In this document: positions 8,886-15,719 of the stretch, piece after piece
How the letters are laid out: the number at the start of each line of letters is the position of its first letter
Position numbering within the stretch: position 1 is the stretch's first letter
Program-made: the position numbers and the translations under genes
The notes under the pieces: generated by a model
Databases searched by the model: none
Told to the model about the DNA's origin: nothing
The model's input: only the letters and a program-made list of their open reading frames with translations
DNA from: JAFNGF01 sp964567045
Lineage (GTDB): Bacteria; Planctomycetota; Phycisphaerae; Sedimentisphaerales; Anaerobacaceae
DNA: 52,517 bases
Direction of reading: 5' to 3'
Assembly: GCA_964567045.1 (NCBI GenBank)
Contig: CAZMLE010000024.1
Coordinates: 1 to 52,517, forward strand

Positions 8886-9589
8886 AGCAGCTTAAAGATT
8901 TTTTGAATTCCCTTGCCGAGTCCTTGAAATCGCAAGATAGAAAGTTGTTAAAAGCCCGCCTTAAAGGCTTAATATCGGCTTTCCCATTTAATGAGTATGA
9001 GTACATTCTTATGTTTCTGTTAGACCGAAAAGTCATAAAATTTGATGAATACGAGAAGCTTAGAACTGATTATGTATCCTCAAATCCGTATCTTGAACTT
9101 TACGGTCTTGCTCCACGTGTATTTGGCGAAATATGGTCTCACCAGCATATTATAGATCTGGATAACAAGTTTATGAGGCCAAACCGTGACATCGACCCAA
9201 ACTACGAAGGACAATATGACCTATGGATCGATGGCGTAAAAGTAGAAGTAAAATCCGCACGGGCTATAAATACCAAGAAGAGAGGGAATCTGGTTTCGAA
9301 AGGCTTAAGATACGATTCCGACGAACCTTTTTGGATGAATTATCAGCAGATAAAATTAGATGTGGCAGACGTTTTTATTTTTATTGGTGTATGGGTAGAC
9401 CGCATCATATATTGGGTTATGTCAAATGAAGATGCCAAAGGTACCCGTTATCTAAGTCACCAGCATAGGGGTGGGATAGAATATCAAATAGGAATAACAG
9501 ATAAAAATATCACTGAATTTGATAATTACAGAGCAAAGCCGTCTGAAATAGGAAAAAAGGTCATTCAAAAATCAAAAGAGAAACACTAA
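8876..9589 (+). CDS. Type II restriction endonuclease, PD-(D/E)XK type
   Basis: The 237-residue product has an N-terminal helical part and a nuclease core with D115 in 'GQYDLWIDG' and E124-V-K126 in 'KVEVKSARA', matching the D-x(8)-E-x-K arrangement of PD-(D/E)XK nucleases. Later residues include 'NYQQIKLDVADVFIFIGVW', a beta strand and helix typical of the fold. ATG at 8876 is chosen because GGAG lies about 10 nt upstream and the resulting 10-nt overlap with the methyltransferase is typical of co-translated pairs; an ATG at 8828 is the alternative. Low G+C matches the methyltransferase. It would cut unmodified foreign DNA. The specific restriction family is not recognised. Confidence 0.8.
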   Translation: MDIKQLKDFLNSLAESLKSQDRKLLKARLKGLISAFPFNEYEYILMFLLDRKVIKFDEYEKLRTDYVSSNPYLELYGLAPRVFGEIWSHQHIIDLDNKFMRPNRDIDPNYEGQYDLWIDGVKVEVKSARAINTKKRGNLVSKGLRYDSDEPFWMNYQQIKLDVADVFIFIGVWVDRIIYWVMSNEDAKGTRYLSHQHRGGIEYQIGITDKNITEFDNYRAKPSEIGKKVIQKSKEKH

Positions 9590-9625
9590 AACCGTTGCTG
9601 CAAACTCTATTGTGCTTTTTTGAAG

Positions 9626-10183
9626 TTATTTTGCTCTGGAGACGTATGAGCCGTCTTCGGTGCTGATGCGTACCACTTCGCCTACGGCAATAAAAGGTGG
9701 CACACGGGTCTTAAGCCCGGTTTCCAGAACGGCTTCTTTGGGCTGATTAGTCACGGTTGCACCTTTGGGCACCGGAGCGGTTTCAGTAACAGTCAGCTCA
9801 ACCACCTTGGGTAGCTCAATAGCGACTACGTTATCCTGGTATAATAAGGTAGTGAGCGTGGTATTCGCCTTAACGAACTTTATGGACCCGCCTATCAGCT
9901 CGTCCGACACGGTAACCTGGTCGTAGGTCTGCTTATCCATAATGACATGGCCGGTATCGTCGGAGTAAAGATACTCCATCTCCCGGCGGTCAAGGAACGC
10001 CTGTTCAAGCTCTTCAGTGGAGCGCAGACGTTTTTCAATTATCACTCCATCGGAAAGTCTTCGAAGCTTTGCCTGCACAAACGCCCGAAGATTTCCAGGG
10101 GTAACATGCGTTGCCTGAAAACAAATATAAAGCTGGCCGTCCAGAGTGGTAGCCATGCCCGGTCTCAAATCGCTTGCTTTCAC
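9626..10183 (-). CDS. efp: Elongation factor P
   Basis: EF-P binds between the ribosomal P and E sites and relieves stalling at proline runs. The 185-residue protein has all three OB-like domains: the KOW-like N-terminal domain ('MKASDLRPGMATTLDGQLYI'), a central domain ('DRREMEYLYSD..GHVIMDKQTYDQ') and a C-terminal domain ('TNQPKEAVLETGLKTRVPPFI..GEVVRI'). The start is GTG at 10,183 with GAGGAG 7 nt upstream. The functional loop reads P-G-N-L-R-A-F, so the residue at the position of E. coli Lys34 is Asn31. Modification by EpmA/EpmB (Lys) or EarP (Arg) at that position is therefore excluded. It converges with the restriction endonuclease gene. Confidence 0.95.
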   Translation of the reverse strand: MKASDLRPGMATTLDGQLYICFQATHVTPGNLRAFVQAKLRRLSDGVIIEKRLRSTEELEQAFLDRREMEYLYSDDTGHVIMDKQTYDQVTVSDELIGGSIKFVKANTTLTTLLYQDNVVAIELPKVVELTVTETAPVPKGATVTNQPKEAVLETGLKTRVPPFIAVGEVVRISTEDGSYVSRAK

Positions 10184-10243
10184 GCTAAGCTCCTCATTGA
10201 CAATTGAAAACTGGAATCATCCATCGGCAAATCTGTCCCACAA

Positions 10244-10272
10244 AATAAACATCTATCTTTAACACCTGTCAA
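10244..10272 (-). promoter_or_regulatory. Candidate efp promoter
   Basis: On the minus strand, TTGACA (10,267-10,272) is separated by 17 nt from TTTATT (10,244-10,249). The -35 is perfect and the -10 weak. It would give a 5' untranslated region of about 55 nt ahead of efp. Confidence 0.4.
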
Positions 10273-10379
10273 GTGGGAATTTAGTCTGGCCGATTAAGCA
10301 GGAAAGGTTAAAATGTATGTGTGACTGAAATTCGCCGAAAGGATGAATAGCAAGTATCCGGATGAGTGAGGTGAGATGC

Positions 10380-11049
10380 GATGAACTTAATGTCTGGCAA
10401 ATTAGCTTTGTATCTGCTGTGTTTGGTAATGCCGGCTTGTGCTTTCTGTGGCGAGCCAGCCGAGCCGCAGAAGCCGAAGCAGCAGGGCGGCTGAAATTCA
10501 TCAAAGGCTGTTGTACCGTCCTAAAGAACCGCGCAACGTGGGCTGGATCCAGAATAGTCAAGTAAGAAATGAATTGACGCCGCAAGAGAAAAATATCGTC
10601 CTGGCTGCCTATGATAAGGGCAAAGTCACGCTGGAGGACTGGTTGGTCGCCTTATGTGAAATTGTTCCGCCGGGCCGCCCAAAAGACCTGCACACTACAA
10701 AGGGTGTCGAGCAACTGCTGGATCGTGGCCAACCTGATGATGTACTAGCTGACCGGCGAAGAGCGCTATCTCGATGACGCCGAGCCCGCCATACGTCTGG
10801 CGGGGTGAATCATTTCTTCATCCGCCAGAGGTGGACACCGGTGGGTTTGGGCATCGCGCATTTTCCCAAAGGAAGGAGCCACAGCGTCCACCGAGATAAA
10901 ACGAAATGCTCTGAGCTCTCTGTGGTGATATTGAAAAGGCCGGCCACACGGTGAGGACCCTCGAGCCGATCGCCGCCAAGTGGCTAACGCCGGATGTCAA
11001 AAACCCCGCCCCCAAACGTGTCCTGTTCCGGGCCAAGAAAGCCGAGTGA
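10380..11049 (+). pseudogene. Decayed secreted carbohydrate-active enzyme gene
   Basis: The start is intact: ATG at 10,380, or the nested ATG at 10,389, gives a signal peptide (MSGKLALYLLCLVMPACAF) that stops after 'QKPKQQGG'. Later fragments lie in other frames. One at 10,571-10,660 reads 'ELTPQEKNIVLAAYDKGKVT'. Another at about 10,724-10,804 reads 'IVANLMMY*LTGEERYLDDAE', a motif common in (alpha/alpha)6-barrel glycosidases such as GH127. The last, at 10,950-11,049, reads 'VRTLEPIAAKWLTPDVKNP' and ends 'FRAKKAE*'. Frameshifts, an in-frame stop and an inserted palindrome (10,785-10,804) show decay. The GH127 assignment is tentative. It lies just upstream of a GH51-like gene, so both may descend from one arabinan-degradation locus. 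Confidence 0.6.
10785..10804. repeat. Palindrome CCCGCCATACGTCTGGCGGG, copy 1
   Basis: This 20-bp imperfect palindrome is identical to 27,755-27,774 and related to 34,897-34,920 and 49,088-49,105. In the pseudogene it falls directly after the 'YLDDAE' codons and reads 'PAIRLAG', followed by a stop. The gene may have been broken by its insertion. Confidence 0.8.
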
Positions 11050-11058
11050 AAATGGATG

Positions 11059-11168
11059 TCCGCCTGTGGCGGATCAAGCGCAGGGTGTTCCCCATGGATT
11101 CTAAAAGTGATATAAAAGGAGTTTTGAAAGGGTTTCTGCCTGTGGCGGACCAGTCCGCCTGTGGCGGA
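11059..11168. repeat. Three copies of TCCGCCTGTGGCGGA-type hairpin
   Basis: Short hairpins with GGCGGA arms occur at 11,059-11,073, about 11,138-11,149 and 11,154-11,168, just upstream of the GH51-like gene. The first and third copies are identical over 15 bp. They belong with the other CCGCC...GGCGG palindromes of the window. Confidence 0.7.
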
Positions 11169-11202
11169 TTCGTACCGACCGGCAAGTTTCTGGGAGATGA
11201 TT

Positions 11203-12606
11203 ATGAGTCAAAGTGATCTAAGCCGCCGAGATTTCCTGAAAACCGTAGGGCTCGGCTCAACTGCTGTGGCCTTCTCCGGACAACAACTGACAAGACAGGA
11301 AAGCAATACGAAAGCTAATGCCTTCATATCCATTGATCCGCAGCCCGAGTTCGTTCTTTCTCCATATCTCTATATGCAGTTCATGGAACCACTGGGCACT
11401 ACAGATAGCTCGGTGGATGCTGCCTGGGACTTCGGGGCCGATCGCTGGCGGGAGGATGTGGTTGAGATTACACAGGAACTGGCTCCTACGCTGATGCGCT
11501 GGGGAGGCTGCTTCTGTTCATACTACCGCTGGAAGGAAGGGGTGGGCCCCATGGACCAGCGTAAACCTATGCTCAACCAGCTCTGGGGTGGGATCTACAA
11601 CAACCATGTGGGAACGCACGAGTTCGTGGGCATCTGCCGGCGCGTTGGAGCGGATCCTTTGATCGTGGTGAACTTCGAATCAGACGGACGGAAGTACTGG
11701 GCTGTATCGCCAAAGGGCGACATCCGTTCCGGCGATGCCAAAGAGGCCGGCGAATGGGTGGATTACTGCAACAACCCCTCCAATGCCCTGCGGCGCCAAC
11801 ACGGGGTGAAGGATCCTTACGGCGTGAAACTCTGGCAGATCGGAAACGAGACCTCCTACGGTGATGCGATCGACGTGGACACGGCGGCGAAGAAGACCCT
11901 GGAGTTCGCCAGGGCCATGCGAAAGGCGGATCCAACCATTGACATCATCGGATGGGCAGACAGTCACTGGGCCGGGCGGATGGCGGAGATCGCCGGGCAA
12001 GAGCTTCAGTATCTGGCCTTCCATAACGGCTTCGGTCCGGGCGGGGAAGACTCGCCGCTTCGTGGGATCGAATACCGCAAAGACCCGGACAAAACGTGGA
12101 AATATCTTATGAAGGCCTGCAAAGCCCAGGAAGAAAAGCTCGATGACATGCGGAGCCAGGTCGCAAAGTACAATATCCCCTTAGCCCTGACCGAATGCCA
12201 TTTCATCCTGCCCGGCCGAAACCGGTGCGAGGTGCTGTCCACTTGGGCGGCGGGCGTGGCCAATGCGCGCATATTGAATGTGCATGAAAGAAACGGCGAC
12301 CTGCTGAAGATCGCCACATTGGCTGATTTCTGCGGTACGCGCTGGCAGAACAACGCCATTATGATTCCTGTTCCCGCGGGGAAATCGTTCATGATGCCAG
12401 TCGCCATGGTTATGAGCCTCTATCGAAAGCATTCGGGAAGACAGAGCGTTGAGGTTGCCGCGGCCCCCGACGGCCTTGATGTGGCGGCCAGCCGAACAGG
12501 GGACCGCGTTTTCCTCCATGTGGTCAACACCCATCGAACTCAGTCCGTCAAATCCGCTTTCCAAATCCGGGGCGGCAGGATTGCAGGGGGTGGCATTATT
12601 AAATAA
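11203..12606 (+). CDS. Tat-exported GH51-like alpha-L-arabinofuranosidase, short C-terminus
   Basis: The enzyme is predicted to release arabinose from arabinan or arabinoxylan side chains outside the cytoplasm. ATG at 11,203 has GGGAGA upstream and begins MSQSDLSRRDFLKTVGLG, a twin-arginine signal (residues 8-35). The (beta/alpha)8 core shows 'APTLMRWGGCF', the acid/base Glu216 in 'WQIGNETSYG' and the nucleophile Glu331 in 'ALTECHF', as expected for clan GH-A family 51. The 467-residue product ends 'RIAGGGIIK', apparently inside the C-terminal beta-sandwich, so it is probably truncated by some tens of residues. Upstream repeat DNA contains an alternative ATG at 11,161 that I reject. Confidence 0.8.
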   Translation: MSQSDLSRRDFLKTVGLGSTAVAFSGQQLTRQESNTKANAFISIDPQPEFVLSPYLYMQFMEPLGTTDSSVDAAWDFGADRWREDVVEITQELAPTLMRWGGCFCSYYRWKEGVGPMDQRKPMLNQLWGGIYNNHVGTHEFVGICRRVGADPLIVVNFESDGRKYWAVSPKGDIRSGDAKEAGEWVDYCNNPSNALRRQHGVKDPYGVKLWQIGNETSYGDAIDVDTAAKKTLEFARAMRKADPTIDIIGWADSHWAGRMAEIAGQELQYLAFHNGFGPGGEDSPLRGIEYRKDPDKTWKYLMKACKAQEEKLDDMRSQVAKYNIPLALTECHFILPGRNRCEVLSTWAAGVANARILNVHERNGDLLKIATLADFCGTRWQNNAIMIPVPAGKSFMMPVAMVMSLYRKHSGRQSVEVAAAPDGLDVAASRTGDRVFLHVVNTHRTQSVKSAFQIRGGRIAGGGIIK

Positions 12607-12976
12607 TAAATCCGTCCCTAAATCGGCGAGACGAAAAAAATTTCCATGCTCATAACCTTTTGCCGTTAGAGGCTTTAAAACCCTCAACCGCAACGTTTAC
12701 TTTTCTTTTACCTCACATTTCGGGCAAATCTGTCACTAAGTAAGAAAAAATGGAGTTTTTGCTGCTCTTGTCAGGCGTTTTTACAATGCGTCTTTTTGAC
12801 AAAAAAACGGTTGCAAACTGGGGAAAATTTTACTTTGAAAGGAGGTGCTGCCAATGGTAAGATAGATAGAATACTGAGTTCTGTCGTTTTCGGATGGCAG
12901 GGTGTCTACGTTCTTGTTTTGAAGTTAATTTCTTGACCTCCTTGTGGGATAATTATCCCGGAAGGGAAGCTTTGTT
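12607..12976. other. Gene-free leader of the Cys-rich peptide cluster
   Basis: No gene of usual size is present. A strong Shine-Dalgarno (AAAGGAGGTG, 12,838-12,847) precedes a three-codon frame ATG GTA AGA TAG at 12,854-12,865; it may be a leader or a relic. A perfect 14-bp palindrome GGGATAATTATCCC lies at 12,946-12,959, directly upstream of the ribosome-binding site of the next gene. No convincing promoter was found. Confidence 0.6.
12946..12959. promoter_or_regulatory. 14-bp perfect palindrome, possible operator
   Basis: GGGATAATTATCCC lies 17 nt before the start codon of the Cys-rich peptide gene, with TTGACC at 12,933-12,938 just upstream. It could be a repressor site or a small hairpin that hides the ribosome-binding site. 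The site is seen in the sequence; the role is inference. Confidence 0.35.
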
Positions 12977-13288
12977 ATGAAACCTTCAAGTTTTACGCGA
13001 CTGTGCCTTATTGGCATCCTAATTGTGGGACTTCTGGCGGCATGGAGTGCTGGAACGCCGCAAAAACTAACCGAAATTTCGATATCCGGCGGTGCGTGCG
13101 GAGACCCCTGTAGTGGTACGAAGAGTCCTTCGTGTGACGAATTGTCTGATGACCCCGGCTGCACCAGCACCTGGGGTTGCCCTACGTGCTACAGCGACGC
13201 TCCTGACAGTGGAACATGTACATCAGACCATGACTGTGATTGTGATGGCCAGGCAGCCTGCGGTAAACCCAATCATGAAGAATGTTGA
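12977..13288 (+). CDS. Small secreted Cys-rich peptide with Gly-Gly motif
   Basis: The product has 103 residues. Residues 1-26 form a secretion signal (hydrophobic core LIGILIVGLLAAW). Residues 31-39 read 'LTEISISGG', resembling the double-glycine leader end cleaved by C39 peptidases (hydrophobic at -4 and -6, Glu at -7, Gly at -2/-1). The remaining 64 residues hold 11 Cys (41, 45, 53, 62, 68, 71, 81, 87, 89, 95, 103), many Asp/Ser/Gly/Pro and almost no hydrophobic residues. It ends in Cys. ATG at 12,977 follows GGAAGGGA. The downstream genes encode a LolA-like protein and a C39-like/rhodanese protein, which suggests a processed, disulphide- or metal-binding peptide. No known family is recognised. 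Confidence 0.75.
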   Translation: MKPSSFTRLCLIGILIVGLLAAWSAGTPQKLTEISISGGACGDPCSGTKSPSCDELSDDPGCTSTWGCPTCYSDAPDSGTCTSDHDCDCDGQAACGKPNHEEC

Positions 13289-13315
13289 TGACATCAATGC
13301 TGAAGCTTTGGATTG

Positions 13316-13352
13316 TGTGGTCTCCATATGCCGCGAGCATATGGAGACCACA
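13316..13352 (+). terminator. Perfect 15-bp intercistronic hairpin
   Basis: TGTGGTCTCCATATG (13,316-13,330) and CATATGGAGACCACA (13,338-13,352) form a perfect 15-bp stem with a 7-nt loop (CCGCGAG). A T-rich stretch (CCTTTTTCT) begins about 18 nt later, not directly adjacent, so it may act as an attenuator or RNA-stabilising stem rather than a strict terminator. It sits 27 nt after the Cys-rich peptide gene and about 100 nt before the next start. Confidence 0.6.
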
Positions 13353-13449
13353 TCCTCTTCGTCATTTGGGCCTTTTTCTAATAGCGCAACTTGTAAAACA
13401 GTCCAGCAATAATGCTAAAGTCATGTTACAAACGTTAGGAGATTTCTGG

Positions 13450-14712
13450 ATGGTGAACAGCTATTTATTATTTGGGCTCGTATTTGCGTTGGTACAAGCC
13501 CAAACAAATGCACCGACTAAGCCTAATTTAACTGCTGAAGAGGTTCTCGCAAGGTATGAACGGTCCCTCTCGTTTATGGCGGAGAAAGTCAGCTTCGATG
13601 CAGATGGGGAAACAACTTTCAATGGCGCATTTAAGCTTCAACAAAAGAAAGCGATCCATAGGAGAACTATATGTAGAGACAGGTCGCGCTTCGCAGCATT
13701 TGTTGAAACAAAGGCTTTTGATGATGAACAGAGATTGTTATGGCATAACAAAACAAGCTCTATCGTTGGCAGTGAGGAGATGATGTCTTACAACGCACCT
13801 GCTGGAGAGGCGCCAGTGGCTTTACTTATCGACTCCCAGCCCGAAAGGCTTAAGCGTGGACTTGTGTTGAACGTTGGTGCCGAGATGGTTTTGGACGGTA
13901 TCACCATTGGTGATGATGGCAAATCATTCATTGAAGTAATGCGCCTCGCTCCTTCCCTACGACTCACACCGGAGATGGAAGTTGTCGATGGGTATCTGAC
14001 TTATGTACTTGAAGCTGACACCAAATACGGAAAGCATATTTTATGGATCGATCCTGAGTGTGGTTTTAATCCAAGACGTATTGTCATTAGAAAAACTGTC
14101 GGCGACTTTTACCATAAGACCAAAGTTGGTGACCCACCCCCTCCTTTGCCACCTAAATGGAATCCGGCTATTCCATGGTGTGCGAAAATTAAAACCGAGC
14201 TAATTGTTGATTCTATCAAAATTGAAAAGTCAGGCGAATTGTTTGTTCCCATATCAGCGAGGATTTTAGAACGAATGGATTACGAAAATGGCCAGTTCAC
14301 TGAGGAGATTAACACATATAGGCGTACAAATATCAACTTTAATCCGAACTTCGATGATATGATGCAAGTCTTCTTGGCAAATATACCCGATGGAACACCA
14401 GTTTTTTTTCAAGATGGTCGCGGACTATCCGGTGTCAGACATGAATGGTTCAACGGCGAAGTAAGGGCAAAGGTAGATGAGGCATTCCTTGATGATCTGG
14501 ATAACCAGATCGAGCAGTTAAAAAGCGAGGTTAAAAAAGAAGAATCGACTCCCACTGCGGATACGCAGACGGAGATACAACCAGATATTACAGAGCCTCA
14601 AACGGAGGTCCTGTCGGAAACTCGTCTATCGGCGGGGCTTGTCTTGATTCCTATCGGCCTGCTCATTATCGCAATTATTGCGTGGAGAGTACTTCTACTT
14701 AAAAGGCGATAG
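13450..14712 (+). CDS. Secreted LolA-like protein with C-terminal membrane anchor
   Basis: ATG at 13,450 is chosen because AGGAG lies 8 nt upstream and a signal peptide follows (MVNSYLLFGLVFALVQAQ); an earlier in-frame ATG at 13,282 reads through the hairpin and is rejected. The 420-residue product has an extended beta-rich region ('AEEVLARYERSLSFMAEKVSFDADGETTF', 'LVLNVGAEMVLDG', 'YGKHILWIDPECGFNPRRIVI') with the look of LolA/LolB-like or DUF1571-like folds. An acidic coiled segment (about 340-390) and one transmembrane helix (about 394-414) ending LLLKRR follow, so it is anchored with most mass outside. It shares a 2-nt junction with the C39-like gene. The fold assignment is tentative. Confidence 0.65.
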   Translation: MVNSYLLFGLVFALVQAQTNAPTKPNLTAEEVLARYERSLSFMAEKVSFDADGETTFNGAFKLQQKKAIHRRTICRDRSRFAAFVETKAFDDEQRLLWHNKTSSIVGSEEMMSYNAPAGEAPVALLIDSQPERLKRGLVLNVGAEMVLDGITIGDDGKSFIEVMRLAPSLRLTPEMEVVDGYLTYVLEADTKYGKHILWIDPECGFNPRRIVIRKTVGDFYHKTKVGDPPPPLPPKWNPAIPWCAKIKTELIVDSIKIEKSGELFVPISARILERMDYENGQFTEEINTYRRTNINFNPNFDDMMQVFLANIPDGTPVFFQDGRGLSGVRHEWFNGEVRAKVDEAFLDDLDNQIEQLKSEVKKEESTPTADTQTEIQPDITEPQTEVLSETRLSAGLVLIPIGLLIIAIIAWRVLLLKRR

Positions 14713-14714
14713 CC

Positions 14715-15719
14715 ATGGAAGGCCTTAATAATAACACAAGTAAAAGGCTTCGGTATTTTTGCTTCTCGTTCTTCATTTACGTGTTGGTTATCTTGGCCAG
14801 TGCTAGAACAATTGCAGCCAATCATAGTAAACAAAAACCATCTGGATCCACGTCGGCCAAACGCAAATTATCCGGTCCTTACTGTGGCCTATACTGCCTT
14901 TACACTGCAATCAGACTGACAGGCCAGGAAGCTAACTTTCAGGAGTTACTCAAGCCTGAATACATTGGCTCACGTAAAGGCAGCTCATTGGCAGAGTTAA
15001 AAAGGGCGGCAGAGGATTATGGGCTATATGCAGTATCGGTTGCAAAACTTAGCAGTCGGGTACTTCGTAATTGTCCTCGTCAAGTTATCCTGCATGTCAA
15101 ATCAGAACTAATGAACAGAGAATATGACCATTACGAGTTATTTCTGGGAACCGAAAACGGCAAAGCAAAGATATTTAATCCGCCTGAGCCAGTAAACTTA
15201 ATTGCATTTGCCGAGTTGGCGCCGCGCTGGGACGGCAATGGTTTGATAGTATCGGCTGAGCCAATCGACCTTGGTACCATTGTCGGTCCAGCAAGGAAAC
15301 TGTTTATCACTTATGCCGCGATTGCTGTGGCAATAATTCTAATCGTTCGATGGGCAAAACGGTGGCTGCCGGAGAGAATTCTCAACTCCCGACGTAAGTT
15401 ACTGGGCCTATCGGCAGCACAGGGCGCAACACTTGTCATTGCAGCCTTATTATGTGGAATGATGTACCATTTCGCCAATGGCGAAGGTTTATTAGCCAAT
15501 GCAAACGGCACAGCATCAATCAAACAAGCTCATTTAGGCAACTTCGTCCCAAAGATAAGCGAAAAGAAAGTCCACAAATTGCTTGATACCGGTACCGTCT
15601 TTATCGACGCCAGATTAGCCCGTGATTACAAGGCAGGACACCTTGAAGGAGCAATCAGCGTGCCGGTGGATGGGCGTCATTTTGCCAGCCGTTCGTTTTT
15701 ACCCACAGTGCCACGCTAA
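14715..15719 (+). CDS. Membrane C39-type peptidase-like/rhodanese protein, 3'-truncated
   Basis: An N-terminal transmembrane segment (about 14-34) leads to a C39-like domain (about 50-185): Cys57 in 'GPYCGLYCLYTAI', His139 in 'DHYELFLG' and Asn155 in 'IFNPPEP' where C39 enzymes usually have Asp. The oxyanion Gln six residues before the Cys is not present. Two further transmembrane helices (196-213, 232-251) precede a rhodanese domain starting near 281 ('FIDARLARDYKAGHLEGAISVPVD', residues about 296-319). Homology stops at nucleotide ~15,672; the last 15 codons read the antisense of a LamG gene, so the rhodanese catalytic Cys is lost. It is probably co-translated with the LolA-like gene 2 nt upstream. 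Proposed role: maturation of the Cys-rich peptide (inference). Confidence 0.75.
   Translation: MEGLNNNTSKRLRYFCFSFFIYVLVILASARTIAANHSKQKPSGSTSAKRKLSGPYCGLYCLYTAIRLTGQEANFQELLKPEYIGSRKGSSLAELKRAAEDYGLYAVSVAKLSSRVLRNCPRQVILHVKSELMNREYDHYELFLGTENGKAKIFNPPEPVNLIAFAELAPRWDGNGLIVSAEPIDLGTIVGPARKLFITYAAIAVAIILIVRWAKRWLPERILNSRRKLLGLSAAQGATLVIAALLCGMMYHFANGEGLLANANGTASIKQAHLGNFVPKISEKKVHKLLDTGTVFIDARLARDYKAGHLEGAISVPVDGRHFASRSFLPTVPR

Noticed and set aside
12854..12865. Three-codon frame ATG GTA AGA TAG after a perfect Shine-Dalgarno
   Set aside because: Too short to call a gene; kept only as part of the leader description.
13282..13449. N-terminal extension of the LolA-like gene to 13,282
   Set aside because: It would translate the 15-bp hairpin and precede the good ribosome-binding site and signal peptide at 13,450.
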